This document shows, in pieces, positions 36,103-48,581 of a stretch of 64,000 bases of DNA. The stretch covers positions 23,864,501 to 23,928,500 of the forward strand of contig CP141146.1 of the NCBI GenBank assembly GCA_035235625.1. The letters are read 5' to 3'. Positions within the stretch are counted from its first letter, which is position 1. Every line of letters starts with the position of its first letter. This DNA is from Saururus chinensis. Lineage: Eukaryota > Streptophyta > Magnoliopsida > Piperales > Saururaceae. Made by a program: the position numbers and the translations under genes. Below the pieces are notes generated by a model that saw nothing but the letters and a program-made list of their open reading frames with translations, did no database searches and had not been told where the DNA came from.

Positions 36103-36687
36103 TGCAAAATGACATTGTTTGCATATTATATAACTTCAATGATGTTTAGATTAGTGGACATGGATATAGCTGAATTGAGCTATTTTATAGATTGTAATAC
36201 ATGTGATACTTCAGTGTGGTGAGACTGTCTTAAAGGAGTTAAGTAATAGATGTTTCCCGTTTTACTAATGTTGAAAGGTTGAATTGAATTGAATCTCATT
36301 TATAGGTTGCAGATGGATGAAGCTAGCACTTCATCCTTCTGCATTAAAAAAGTATATAGGTTTTATAACAAATTAATCTCCATTTTGAAGTTTTTTTGTC
36401 AATTTGATATTAACAATATCTTTTTAGTAACAGAGAGTTTGTAATCTAGCTAGGTAGCAAAAGGGATTATTGCTATTGCTTATGGTGAAGTAGAAAATGT
36501 GTCTTGTAGATTGCATCCTTCCGTCCTTGCAACAACTTAGAGTGACCATCCTAATCAACTACAAAGTCCTTATGGTATCATCAATTCAATTTGTCCCTAG
36601 CTCTCTTCACAATATCTTTAGTAAGAGGGAGTTGTTCGAAACCAACTCTCCTGTTTTGTTGCTCTATTCACAATAAAGATCAAGAAA
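36103..36687. other. Unassigned AT-rich DNA
   Basis: No supported feature between the LTR-like copy and the minisatellite. Confidence 0.4.
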
Positions 36688-37505
36688 TTATCCCTCGTGG
36701 TAGGGGCTCACCATGAGGGTTTCCATACATTGTCAGGGGGAACCCACCGTGAGAGCCATGCCAGAAGTTATCATGTGCAAGATGTAGAGGTCTTACTCCC
36801 TTGCGGTAGGCACCCATCGTATAAAACTTCATACATTATCAGGTGCCTACTATGAGCGTCATTCCAAAAGTTCCCCACATGGTTCACATAGAGGCCTTAC
36901 TCCCTCTTGGTGAGAATCCCGTACATAACTTCATACATTGTTGAGGGATGCCCACCGTGAGCACCATTCTAGAAGTTCTCCATGGCTCACATAGATGTCC
37001 TACTCCCTCATGTTGGGCACCCCCCTATATAACTTCATATGCTGTTGGGAGGAGTCCACCATGAACACCATTCCAGAAGACCCCCTATGTGGTTCACAAA
37101 GCGGCCTTACTTCCTTGCGTTGGGCACCCCCAGTATATAACTTTATACATTATCAGGGGGCGCCCACCCTGAAAGCCATTCCAAAAGTTCTCCCTCACTC
37201 ACATAAAGGCCTTCCTCCCTTGCGGTTGGCACCCACCGTATATAACTTCATACATTGTCGGGGGGTGCCCATTATAAGCCCTATAATAGAAATTTCTCGT
37301 GGTCTACATAGAGGCCTTATTCCCTCATGGTGGACACCCCCCGTATATAACTTCATACATTTTCGGGGGGGTGCCCATCGTGAGAACCATTCTAGAAGTT
37401 ATCCCATGCAATGCGTTGAGGCCTTACTACCTTACGATGGGCACCAACCGTATAGAACTTTACACTTTGTCGAGGGGTGTCCACTATGAGCGTTGAGGCC
37501 TTTCT
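36688..37505. repeat. Minisatellite, ~102-108 bp unit, about 8 copies
   Basis: Each unit contains gaggccttactccct, gggcaccccc, gtatataacttcatacattg, a G run with tgcccaccgtgag, and ccattccagaagttctcc. The gaggccttac phrase recurs near 36789, 36891, 36993, 37101, 37205, 37311, 37419 and 37494. Units are diverged (roughly 75-90 percent alike by eye) and vary in length by a few bases. The long frame at 36995-37489 is a by-product of the array. Confidence 0.9.
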
Positions 37506-37852
37506 AACAAATCTTCTACAAATCTATTACTAAATGCCACCTTTGGAATAAGATTAGGAGAGGTAAAATACCGCTCTCTAAAGCTTTGCCGTCGTGAACG
37601 CAAGGAAGAAGGCCGGCGACTATAGGAGATGCATGGCAAGAGAGATATTGTTTTGTTCTAGGTTTAATTGGGGTAACGAGAGAGGAGATTTCATAGGGTA
37701 GAAGGGGTATAGGAAAAACAAAAAAAAAATCCTAAAATTTCTTCATTGATAAGGTATTGAGGGGGTTTTTGGGTGCAGATAGACCCGTTCTTTTCATGCA
37801 TAGATAAATTTTATTTAACTGTTTTACTCTTACATATGCTTTCGCTTCTATC
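37506..37852. other. Unassigned DNA left of the chromovirus
   Basis: On the minus strand it looks like a plant leader (C/T-rich, then gccggccttcttccttgcg), but no gene follows. The expected 3' LTR of the gypsy element at 37853-42863 is not here. Confidence 0.35.
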
Positions 37853-39183
37853 ACTCACCCCGGTCCCATCTATTTGCCTTGTCCTCAAGGCGACCAAGTC
37901 GGATATCGAGCCATAAACTCCTCCTCAGACATCTATGTGGAATCCTCAATTGACTACCCCTGCCAAGAAATTAGAACCTCTGTAATAATGTGCATAGAAA
38001 GACGAACCCGACGCTTATCAAGTAGCGAGGTAGGAACAAGGTCGGACGGCGAAACTGGGCCCAAGAAGGGGGGTGGTGGAGCAGCAATAGCCAAGGACAT
38101 GTCACCCACAAAGCGGCGCATCTGGGATACATGAAAGACAGGGTGAACTAAGGAGTCAGGAGGGAAAGCAAGGCCGTAAGCCACCGGACCAATACGTGCC
38201 TCCACAGCATATGGACCATGGAAACGAGGGGCAAGCTTGGAGTGCTTGGGCTGAAACAAAGATGTTTGGCGCTGAGGCAGAACTGAAACATAAACCAAGT
38301 CACCCACTGCAAACTCCCGGTTAATGTGACGTCCATCATAAATCTGCTTCATCCGGTTCTGGGCAGAAGACAAATTCTCCTTGAGCTGGTTTAGGACCTC
38401 GTCTAGTGTCTAGAGCATATATTCCACCTCAGCCATAGAGGAACGGTGCGGTACATATGATAACACGGTCGGTGGTGGGCGGCCATACAACACCTCAAAA
38501 GGAGTAAAGCTAGCATGAGTATGATAAGCAGTATTATAAGACCACTCTGCCCATGGAAGAAGTTGAAGCCATTTGCGGGGCTATGTCACAGTGAAGCATC
38601 GAAGATACTACTCCAAACAGTGATTAACCACCTCGGTTTAACCATCCATCTGAGGGTGATAAGCAGTACTCATATGGAGAGAAGTACCCTGTAAAGTGAA
38701 GAACTCCCGCCAAAACTAAGAAATGAATATCCGGTCACGATTAGAAATAATAGTGTGGGGCATACCGTGGAGTTTGGCCACCTCCCTAACATACAGCTCA
38801 GCCACTGTCTTGGCGGTGAAGGGATGCCCCAGCACACAAAAATGAGCGTACTTGGACAGCCGGTCAACCACCACCATAATCACTGACTTACCTTGCACCA
38901 CGAGCAAGGCCTCCACAAAGTCTATCGAAATATCCTCCCATACCTTATCTGGAATAGGCAAGGGCTGCAACAAACCGGTAGGAGAAGTTGTGGCGGCCTT
39001 AGCTCTCTGACAAACATCACAAGCGGAGACATACTCTTGGACAACCCGGCAAATACCCTACCACAGGAAGCTCTGTCTGACCCGCTTATAGGTGCGGAAA
39101 GCCCCTTCATGACTGGCCATGGGAGAGACATGGAAGTGGGAGAGAATGCGGCTGCAAAGGTCAGCGACATCGGGTACCCATAG
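37853..39183 (-). pseudogene. Gypsy integrase with chromodomain-like tail, broken
   Basis: Read 39423 to 37853. The zinc-binding region has H at HFHVSPMASHEG and the CDVCQRAKA pair (frame broken at the C side). The core shows ISIDFVEALLVVQGK (first Asp, 38910), IISNRDRIFIS (second Asp, 38740) and, beyond a stop, the region of the third acidic residue near 38650. The tail 38373-37954 includes LVYVSVLPQRQTSL, KLAPRFHGPYAVEARIG and HPVFHVSQMRRF, the GPY/F module. A chromodomain-like piece (EVLISWQG, then a frameshift and Glu/Asp-rich remainder) ends near 37860. Stops at 38714, 38640 and elsewhere inactivate it. Confidence 0.88.
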
Positions 39184-39307
39184 GCAGTCCTTCAAAAAGA
39201 GAAGGTCATCCCTCCACCCAAAGAAGGGCCGGGCAGCAGGATCGGCCTGGAGGGCTGCAATCATAGCCTGCATTGACGAATCAGCAGGGTATGCCTGCTT
39301 CAACTCA

Positions 39308-40465
39308 TCAATGAATGGACAAGATAGAGTAGAGAAAGTCAAGCAAGAGCCCAGGGAAGAGCTGCGAGAGAACGTCGGCCATGGTATTCTGGGACCCTTT
39401 CTTGTACATGACCTCATAATCATAGCCGAGTAACTTGCTGACCCATCGATGCTGGGACGGTGTGAACACTCGCTGTTCCAAAAAATGTTTCAGGGGCTGG
39501 TGGTCTGTGTGAATCAGGAACCGGCGGCCAAGTAAGTAAGGCCGCCACATATCGATGGGGAGGACAATTGCCAACATTTCTTTCTCATACACAGACATGG
39601 ACAAAGAGCGGCCAGCCAAAGCTTTGCTGAAGTAAGCAATGGGGCGCTCGTCCTGTAGTAGAACCACCCCAAGCCCCGTCTCTGAAGCGTCCGTCTCCAC
39701 CACGAAAGGCTGGCTGAAATCAGGCAAGATCAAGACTGGGGCCGTTGCCATAGCCTGTTGTAGCCCCTCAAATGCCTCTTGATCAGCCGCGTTCCAAGCA
39801 AAAGCCCCCTTCTTGAGCAGCTCTGTAAGAGGCCGAGCCAACTCTCCATACCGACTGATGAACTACCGATAATAACCAGTGAGGCCCAAAAAAATCCGGA
39901 GTGCCCGAACGCATGTGGGTGGTCGCCAAGACAGCATGGTGGTCACCTTTGTAGGGTTTGTGGTGGCACCATTCCTCGAAATAATATGGCCCAAATAATC
40001 AACTTGCGGGCTGCCAAAGGAGCACTTCAAACGCTTAAGGAATAAGGAATTATCTCGCAAAATAGAGAAGACCGACCTGAGATGCGATAAGTGCTCCACC
40101 CATGACTTGCTATACACCAGGATGTCGTCAAAGAAAACTAGGATATAGCGCCGGAGGAATGGCCGGAAGAGATCGTTCATGACGAGGAACTCAAAATTGC
40201 CGTCATGAGTCCGGAAGGCAGTCTTGTGCACATCGGCTAGCTGCACCCAAATTTGATGGTAACCCAAACGAAAGTTGAGTTTACTGAAGACTGTGACACC
40301 AGTCAGCTCGTCCAACAATTCCTCAATCACTGGTATGGGATATTTGTCTTTGACTATGATTGCATTCAGGGCGCAGTAGTCGTCCTTCTTCCGAACCAGC
40401 AGCACCGGAGATGAGTAGGAACTAGTGCTAGGGCTGATGATCCCAGACTGGAGCATGTCGGCCAT
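39308..40465 (-). pseudogene. Gypsy reverse transcriptase and RNase H, broken
   Basis: RT runs 40465-39863: MLQSGIISPSTSSYSSPVLLV, KDKYPIPVIEELLDEL, FSKLNFRLGYHQI (where the family has Asp in place of the first Asn), then VFFDDILVYSKS with the catalytic Asp pair, and YLGHIISRNG. Between NFEFLVM and NDLFRPFL about 17 residues including the PFGL.NAP block are missing. A stop at 39863 precedes ISRYGELARPLTELL. RNase H starts 39841 with FVVETDASETGLG (catalytic Asp), KEMLAIV (Glu) and IHTDHQPLKHFL (Asp). The frame ends at 39308. Confidence 0.9.
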
Positions 40466-40486
40466 GAGACGCTCAATCTCTAATTT

Positions 40487-41083
40487 CTATATATGAGGGT
40501 AACGGTAAGGGCAGACATTAGCCGGGGCCTCTTCAGGGATGATGGGAATCTGGTGGTCGTGAGGCCGGACAGGAGGGAGACCATGCGGCTTAGCGTACAA
40601 GTCCTGATGTGCTGCCAATAACAAGCAGAGATCCGGCGGCATCTCGTCCTGAATCACCTCGATGGTGGCTCGCTGCTGCAGGAGGAGCCCTTGGGGGACG
40701 AACCAGAAGAAAGAAAAAGACTGGGCAGAGAGGAGGGTGCTCGGCTTGGAGCCTTCAATCCGAATTCGCTGCCCCTGAAACTCGAAGTCCATCACCATGT
40801 CTCTAAAGTTCCAGACCACATCCTCGAGCTCCTGAAGCCACTGCACTCCTAAAACCATGTCCGCCCCCTTCATAGGCATCAAGAAGAGGTCGGTGACAAA
40901 TGTGTGGCCTTGGACAGAGAGCGTAACCCAAGAGCACACCCCGGCGCTCCTGAGGTGCTTTCCATCACCAATCAGTATGTCAAACGGCTACAAATCAGAA
41001 ACAAAACAGCTTAGTCGATGGGCTACCTTGTCGGTAATGAAATTATGGCTAGACCCACTGTTGATCAGAATAGCCACTTGTTG
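40487..41083 (-). pseudogene. Gypsy aspartic protease and linker, broken
   Basis: The active site at about 41055 reads LINSGSSHNF, with Asn in place of the catalytic Asp of D-S-G-S. The frame shifts just before the downstream part 40939-40487, where TLSVQGHTFVTDLFLMPMKG and DMVLGVQWLQEL (the second protease block) are clear. The linker to RT, RPHDHQIPIIPEEAPANV, precedes the RT start. Confidence 0.85.
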
Positions 41084-41899
41084 TCACTTGAGGTAGCCCT
41101 GGACTTGCATCGTGCGTGGAGTGAATGCCCTTGAGAAGGCATGGACAGAAATTTCTGGTAGTACGTCATCAGGGGGAAGCAAGTCAGCCCCGTCTGCCCA
41201 CTCTCCTTCATCATCAATCACCTCCACGAGAAGGCTGCGCTTGACAAAAGAAAGGTGCCCTGGAACGAACTTCTCGTCGTAGTGAAAACATAGCCCCTTA
41301 GGCCGGCATTCCTCCATCTGGGCAGGTGTGAGGCGAGGAATAATCCGGCTTGCCTGAGTGGGCGACTGGCCAGAGTGGCCTGCAACCAGGCTGCTGGTTG
41401 GCACGGCAAGGGGGTTGGCGATGGGAGCAGGCAGAGGCAAAGGCCGAAGCCGCCCTCCTCTGCGCTGCCTAGCCAACTTCTCATCCTCAATGCGAGCATG
41501 GTGCACAACGTCCCTCATACTGTCACAGGGAAAGTGGCGCATCTCCTCAGAAATCTCAGGCTTGAGGCAACGCTTAAACGTTCCCACCAAGGCGGCCACC
41601 GGCCAGTCAGGGAGGCAGTTGACCACCTTCATGAACTCCATGTAATAGGCGCGGACTCTGGTGGTTTGGAGCAGAGTGGAGAGCATCTTGTTGAAGTCCT
41701 GAAACTCATTAGGCCCGAACTGAATGCACAGCTCATCTAAGAAGGCTGCCCAGGTGGGGTAGCGCACCTCTTTTTTGAAACTCTGGAACCAGACGGAAGC
41801 ATCCCCATCGAGGTGGAAGGCTGCTATGCGCAGTCGTTCAGCTTCAGAGTGCATCCCCTGGTAGGAGAAAAACTTTTCCGCCTTGTACAGCCATTCCAC
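41084..41899 (-). pseudogene. Gypsy Gag, near full capsid domain
   Basis: 271 residues starting MEWLYKAEKFFSYQGMH, the usual start of the retrotrans_gag domain: WFQSFKKE, WAAFLDELCIQFGP and the helix around VRAYYMEFMKVV. The knuckle near the C-terminus (GLCFHYDEKFVPGH) has Tyr where the second Cys of CxxC is expected. The frame is open but the upstream part of Gag (41900-42400) is broken. Confidence 0.88.
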
Positions 41900-42478
41900 A
41901 GGGTCGTCGTCTCCATTGTAGCAGGGAAACTATAGGTGAGCCAAATGGGGCTCAGCCCCCCCTCGTGGTCCTCCACAGTGCCCAGGGTACGCCTCCCACT
42001 CATCCTCCACGTCTTGGAACAGATTTCGAGGGGACGACATCATAGGGGCATTTTCCCGAACACCTGGTGTGCCTCGCATGTCCCAGGCACCTCCCATCTA
42101 GCTCATGGTCAGCAGTGCCAAACCGCACCGGACCTTGGGGAATTCTCATGTCACTATCTGCCGGTGCCGAAGGGTTAGGGACGGTTAGTTCAGGGGGCTG
42201 TGACGGATCTCCCTTCTCTAGGACAGCAGGGGACGGCCAGGGCAGGAGAGGCGTTGCGCGCTCAGCCTACAACTGCGCAACCACTAAGCGCAGTGCCTCC
42301 ACCTTGGCCATGCCCACGCTTAAGGATTTCAGTGCCGCCATGATCTCTGTCAGAGTGGTCACTAGCTGTCGCGGAAATGGCCTTCGGATTGTCCACTGAG
42401 GCGAGAACCTCCTTCTCCAGAAGAACCTCAGGGGCTGCGACAGTTGCTTGCCTCGAGCCATGGCCGGGGATCGTAAAA

Positions 42479-42490
42479 GCTCTGATACCA
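42479..42490 (-). promoter_or_regulatory. Gypsy primer-binding site, initiator tRNA-Met
   Basis: Element sense TGGTATCAGAGC, a perfect complement of the 3' end of plant initiator tRNA-Met, one base from the 5' LTR end at 42492. Confidence 0.9.
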
Positions 42491-42491
42491 A

Positions 42492-42863
42492 TGATGTGCC
42501 CGGTGCAGGCACAATCAATATCAAGGAGATTCACACAGGGAAAGGGGAGAAACAAGGAAGAAAGGGGTGAAGTTCAGAATATTCTCAATTGGATAACTAG
42601 AAACAAGGAAATAGATCGCCCCATATAGGGGACAACCAGTCCCCTAGGGAGTCGTACCAACCCTTGCCCGACCGGCCCAGTCCCAAAGGCAGACACACTA
42701 GTTAGTGGGCTGGGATAATCCAGGGCCACTAACTGAACCAATAACAACTTACATAAGAATACCCAAGCAAATACTAAGCTATTACAAAAGGAAATAGTCT
42801 AATGCAAAGAAGTAAAGTAAAGTCTAAGAGTCTAGGTGATTGTGCACAACATGGGTATCATCA
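42492..42863 (-). repeat. 5' LTR of the chromovirus
   Basis: About 372 bp. In element sense it starts TGATGATACCC and ends GGGCACATCA, a matching pair of terminal inverted repeats. The downstream side is fixed by the primer-binding site; the upstream end is inferred from the inverted repeat and from where pararetroviral coding sequence stops. The five bases outside are AGGAC (42864-42868). Confidence 0.7.
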
Positions 42864-44911
42864 AGGACAAACAGTGTTGCTCCCTAAGAATGATCACTAG
42901 CATTAGTCTGTAAAATATGATGCTGATGTGGGGATGGGATCTGTAGTGGTGGCAACCTTGGTATAATTTCTTTGATAGCTTGGACGGCTTTCGTGTGCTT
43001 CTCGGACCAAGTGGGTGGAATTTTTCGGAGGAGTTCAGATAAGGTTGCTCTGTGCTTTGCTATGTGAGGAATAAAATTTTAAACATAAATCAAAACTCCA
43101 AGGAATGTTTGAACTTGTTTTTGAGACATTGTTTCTTCCGGAAAATCCTTAAGCTTTTCTGCAATATGGAACAAAGGAATATATTTGCCATTGCAGTTTC
43201 CATCCCAAGGAAATCAATGTCTAGTGTGCACAAGACAATCTTCTTTTCAAAGAGCATAAAACCATGGCTATGGCAGATAGAATGAAATTCTTGTAGAAGC
43301 TATAAATGTTCTTCCTTTGTTCTGAAAAATAAGAGGATATCATCAATATAAACAAGAGCTGAATGGAGCAGAGGATGGAAAATTTTCACAATAATTTTTT
43401 GGAAAATAGATGGTGCCATCTTTAGTCCAAATGGTAGGACTGTCCACTAGCAATGAGCATTAGGAATGATGAAGGCTTTTTTTTTTATCATCAGGATGAA
43501 TGCCAATTTGCCAGAATCCTGCCTTTAGGTCTAACTTAGAGAAAATCTTGTCATATGCAAATTGCTCAAAGAGACTCATTCGTTGAGGTAGCAGAAACTT
43601 TTCATCAGCCAGGTATCTGTTAAGAGGCTGATAATTTATGACAAGTTTGGCTTTCCCACATGCTTGCTTGGCTCGCTTGTTGACATAAAAAGCTTGACAT
43701 GCCCATGGCGAGGATGTTTCTTCAATAAGGCCTTGTTTAAGCAACTGTGAAAGAACTTCTTGTGCTTGGAGCAGCTGGTCGGGATTCATGCCAGAGTGAC
43801 TGGCTAGTGTGGGAGTTGATGTGGGAGCTGTAGATTTGAAAGGAAGGCAGACAAAGAACTCGGGTCTTGTCCACAGTGGTGAACCATGTCGTGCTTTGAA
43901 CTCTTCATGTGAGGACGCACAACAATCATGTATGAGGTGAAGCCTAATATCTTCATGAGGGTCATGCAAGGCATTCAGATTGTTAATAGTAGCCCAGGGG
44001 GAAAATTCATCTCTATAGGATAATCCATGGGGCTTCCACTTGAGTTTAGGTAGTTTATGGAGGATATCGAACCCAATAATGACATCTTTTCCAGTGAGAG
44101 GGGATACAAGAAAAGGCTGGGTGATCTATAAAGAAGGGAATAAAGAGATGGTCAAAGGCCTGCTGATCTTGTCAATATGGAAGGAATTTCCGTCAGCAAT
44201 TTTGAAATACTGGCTATGGGGATGCCGATAACTGGGTTTGAGAATTATAAGCATAAGAATTGAGCGAGATGCTCATGTATCAATCAAAGCAATGAGGGGA
44301 ATGGTAGTGGAACCAAGGTGAAGAGTAACAGGAAGGAGAGGAGAGGGTTGCATAGCAAATATTTCAGGAAAGCCATCAATGCCAAAAATTTTAGATTGGT
44401 CATCAGAGTTGTCATCAAAACTATTTCCAAAACTAGAATATTCTAGCTTAAGAACAGTGTCTGAATTATATTCATCATTGACCAAGAGTTCTGATTCGAG
44501 TTCATGGAACTCTTGTTGGGTGATCGCCATTGCCTACTGAATGAATTGTTCTTTGCGGGGCCTGTTCTTGGTTGGACATTGGCAAGCAAAGTGTCCAGAT
44601 TTTCCACAAAGAAAGCATTTGCTAGATTTTTTGTGTTGTGGTCCTTTTTTGCAAAAAAATCTCCATTTTTGCTTTGGTTTGGAAAATCTATTTTTTCGGG
44701 AGAATCTTGTTTTGTGGAAATGAAACTTCATTTTAGTAGAACAAGTGCAACCGTTGTCACCCTTGCATTTGATCTGTAAGTCTAGTCGAAGGCCAACTTT
44801 TTCCAAGTTTCTGTCTTGTCTCTTGGAGTCACTTGATGAACTTGGACTGATTAAATAGCCTGTCGACAACAGTGAGACATAACTGATAAATTTGTCTGAG
44901 GGTGAGATTAC
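42864..44911 (-). pseudogene. Endogenous pararetrovirus (caulimovirid) fragment, left part
   Basis: Minus strand, one collinear coding series in broken frames. 44869-44534 is basic and ends in a CCHC knuckle (C-x2-C-x4-H-x4-C, around 44600). 44530-44273 has the start of an aspartic protease, with a stop codon directly after its LIDT motif. 43969-43460 and onward hold RT with the caulimovirid-type KIFSKLDLKAGFWQ block and, after a frameshift at a T-run (43472-43481) and an in-frame stop near 43446, the YIDD catalytic motif near 43340. The start of RNase H (NASD) is at 42900-42930. The block pattern is that of the plant pararetrovirus polyprotein, not of Ty3-gypsy. It is cut at 42864 by the chromovirus and at 44911 by another gypsy element. 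It is an old, inactive copy. Confidence 0.78.
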
Positions 44912-46344
44912 TGTTGTTACGTCTAAAATAAGACTATGAAGAAGTCAAATTCAGATTAGTTTTACTTGCCAATTGTAGTAGACAAGGTCGATCCACAGGG
45001 AAAGCCTTGTGCAACAAAGAAAATAGTTACAAAGAAATAGAGAAAAGAAAAATTAAGAAAGAAAGAGTAGAAGAGTATTGAGGCAATAAAGAGTTAAGAA
45101 ATCAAAATGAGAAAATACTAAGGCATTAAGGATCATTGTAACATCTAATGATGTTCTTCATGTATCATGTTATCTTAGTTAGAATCGAATGAAAATTCTA
45201 TCTAACCGGAAGATATGAACATTAAAATTGAAAATAAAAATAGAAATGCTTTGGATAGATGAAGGATAAAAACAATTGTCTCTTAAAGATTTCTATGTAT
45301 CCAAATCACAAAAGATAAAAAAGGAGAGCCTTCAACCATCTTATATATCCAAATCACGAAGAAACAAGAAGAAGAACAATATTAAATAAATATCGCTTCA
45401 AATAAACAATACTTACTTGAAACTATTGATGAAACATGAATTGAACTTCATTAAATTGTTACAAATCACCTCTAGCCTTAGCTTGAAAGCTTAGAAATCC
45501 ATTACAATAAAACTAAAAACAAAAATACAAAAGTAGAGAAGAAAATAGGAGAAGAGAGCTCCAAAAAGGAGGGGATTATTCATCTATCACGTCCACACCT
45601 CTATTTATAGGAATAGAAGGGGTTGCTTCAAAGAGGAAAGTGAAATCATATCTCTAGATTGCATCCTAATTGATTGCCTGATTGGTTGCTTCTTTGGCAA
45701 TGATTAGATTCTAAATCAATCAATGATTTATTTAGCAAATAAGTATCTTTGAATCTTCCTTTAGATATCCAATCAGCTTCATTGTCTTTCCTTATGTGTA
45801 TCAATCACAATCAATGAAAAGATTTTCCATGTGCTAGCCTCGGGTTAGTTAACTAGCTGTCTGATTGCATGCCAGATTCCACCCATATATCTTCAGAATT
45901 TGGAATTTCTTCCTAAAATAACACTTATATCCATGGACGTCTTCTTTGTAATGCCACCAAATTTGTATCCATCCAAATTATATATAAAAAGATATGATTG
46001 AAATACTAAGGCTCTATCAATCTGTCTGAATCAGCTTCTTTCCTAATTTAGTCATCCTCATACAAATCTCAAATCAAACGGGTCCACAAGGTTGTGTTCG
46101 ACCATTCCATGCATGTTTAGACCATTAGGAGCCCATTCTTGACTTTCAAATAGCTTTGGGAGGATGGGCTTTACTTCCTCTTCTACTTGGATCCTGTTAA
46201 AGCCTATTTAGACATGTAAACTCAATTAAGGTCCAACTAACTTATTCAAAACATAAATAGCCCAAATCAGCAATGAATTAACACAAAATAGGATTGTAAT
46301 TCAAAATTTGAAAACATTTAATTGAACATTATTTTAGTGCATCA
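44912..46344 (-). repeat. 3' LTR of the Gag-protease gypsy element
   Basis: 1433 bp, uninterrupted, nearly identical to the two parts 55763-56179 and 57621-58636. The adjoining plus-strand aatacccccaaacc (minus TTTGGGGGTATT) is the polypurine primer site next to a 3' LTR. Confidence 0.95.
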
Positions 46345-47135
46345 AATACCCCCAAACCTACTTTTTGCTAGTGCTCAAACAAAATAAAAATTAAAATAAT
46401 AGAAAACAAAACTAACTACTCCACTTCCGCAAGAAATCTCGATTGCATTTAGCATATGCAACAAGCCTTTAAACCCCTAGCTTACACTAGTGGACGAGTT
46501 GTGTCTCGTGAGGGTTTGCAGTGTATCTACCCACAAAATTCAAAATTTAAATGATAGAAGAAAATTAATATTAAAACCACATCAAATCTACAAATCAACT
46601 CCTCCTAAACATGTGACTTCATTTAGTAAAATCAATCATGCATAATATAACTTGTCTTCTGAAACAATAATTCATTCTCACAACTTCATATTGGTGGCAA
46701 GTACTCATACATACATAATAGTTTTAGAAAAATAGACATTTCCAAGTAATTATACAATCCCATTCTCATGAATCGAACAACTCAATCTGTCTCATGTCCA
46801 ATCAACAATTTCAATTTTAACACTCAAAAATAGACATTAGCATCCATTCATCTTCAAGAGATCATTATAGAGAATCATGCAAAACCTTCTTTAAAAAGTA
46901 AAACACCCTAGATCACCTGACAACTCATTCAAGATATAATTGCATAACGTCCTACTAGAATTTTATACTCATCTCACATGACATATGTAAGGCTTAGCCT
47001 TTTAAGCTTTCTATAAGAACCATGTAACAAGTGTTAGGCCAGTGACTCCGAATCCAGTTGGCTCAGGGCACTAGGTGTTAAAACACCCCTCAGGCTTAAT
47101 AACTTGAACCAAATAGGCTTCAAGGCTATGCATGT
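46345..47135 (-). other. 3' noncoding region of the gypsy element
   Basis: AT-rich, no frame. Contains the polypurine site at its left end and ends at the TGT duplication of the CACTA insertion. Confidence 0.7.
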
Positions 47136-47154
47136 CACTACAACAAAACTAGGT

Positions 47155-47640
47155 ATTAGCGACGCTTATATAAATGTCGCAATACTATGCGTCGCTAATA
47201 TATGCTAATAACGACATATAACAAAACGTCGCAAAAAATACACATATTAGCAACGCATAAAATTAAGCGTCACTAATAATAGTCTATTAGCGACGCAATA
47301 CTCCAAACGTCACTAATACGTAATATTTTAGCGACGCTTGAATTTATGCGTCGCTAATAATTACGTTATTAGCGACGCATTTATAAGCGTCGCTAATAGA
47401 TATATTTTTAATTTTTTTAAATAAATTTCAACACTATTAACGACGTATACTTACGAACGTCGCTAATAGTTTCAACAATAGCGACATTTAAATATGAGCG
47501 TCGCTAATAATTCTCAATTTTTTTAAAAAATAAAAAATAAGGACTAATAGCGACGTATATGCTATACGTCGCTACTACCTCATAGTAGTAGCGACACATA
47601 GACATATGTGTCGCTACTACCTATTTTTATTAAAATTTTA
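47155..47640. repeat. Left subterminal motif array of the CACTA element
   Basis: About a dozen pairs of tattagcgacg... and ...cgtcgctaata, each pair enclosing 4-12 bases and so able to form a short hairpin. Spacing is irregular (about 25-50 bases). Confidence 0.9.
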
Positions 47641-47809
47641 TTTTAATTTTTTTAAAATTTTTTTATTTTTTTATTTTTTAAGATAAAAAATAATTAAAAT
47701 AAAATACTACTAGCGACGTATATAGTTATACGTCGCTATTACTATTTTTATTTAATTATTTTTTATTTTCAAAATTAATTTTAAAAATAAAAATTATTAA
47801 AAATTTAAA

Positions 47810-48545
47810 ATTAGAGGGGAGATAGTGTGTAGGTAGATAGGAGAGAGAAGAGAGGGAAGAGAGAGGGGAGAGAGAGAGAGAGGGAGAAGGGAGATAGGGG
47901 GAGGGAGGAGAGAGAGAGGGAGAAGGGAGGAGAGAGAGGGGAGAGGGAGGAGAGAGGGGAGAGGGAGGAGAGAGAGAGGGAGAAGGGAGGAGAGAGAGAG
48001 GGAGAGGGAGGAGAGAGGGGAGAGGGAGGAGAGAGAGAGAGAGGAGATAGGGGGAGAGAGAGATGAGATAGGGGAGAGAGAGAGGAGAGGGAGGAGAGAG
48101 AGAGAGAGAGAGAGGGAGAGGGGAGGAGAGAGGGGGAGAGAGAGAGAGGAGAGGGAGGAGAGACAGAGGAGAGACAGAGGAGAGAGAGAGGGAAGAGGTG
48201 GAGAGAGGGAGGTTAGGAGAGGGAGAGAGTGAGGAGAGGAGAGGGAGAGAAAGAGGAGAGGAGAGGGAGGAGAGAGCGAGGAGAGGGAGGAGAGAGGAGA
48301 GGGAAGAGAGAGAGAGGGAGGAGAGAGAGAGAGAGAGAGAGGGGAGAGAGAGGAGAGGGAAGAGAGAGGAGAGGGAAGAGAGAGAGGGAAAAGGGAGAGA
48401 GGGGGAGGGAGGAGAGAGAGGAGAGTGAGGGAGAGAGAGAGAGAGAGGAAAGGGGAGGAGAGAGACGAGGGGGAGGAGAGAGAGAGAGAGGGAAGAGGTG
48501 GAGAGAGGGAGGAGAGGAGAGGGAGAGAGAGAGAGAGAGGAGAGG

Positions 48546-48581
<36 letters not shown>

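Larger units (their letters stand above)
37853..42863 (-). mobile_element. Ty3-gypsy chromovirus, decayed, one LTR missing
   Basis: Minus-strand element with 5' LTR (42492-42863), primer-binding site (42479-42490), Gag, protease, RT, RNase H and integrase with a chromodomain-like tail, the order and domain content of chromoviruses. All frames are broken. I could not find a second LTR on the left, so the element is truncated there or was joined to other sequence. It abuts the pararetrovirus remnant at 42864, probably having inserted in it. Confidence 0.88.

Noticed and set aside
36995..37489. 164-residue frame with internal repeats
   Set aside because: Result of the minisatellite unit length often being a multiple of three; not a gene.
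37506..37852. Possible 3' LTR of the chromovirus
   Set aside because: Looked for the distinctive 5' LTR phrases (gcccactaac, agtcccctaggg); none are present.
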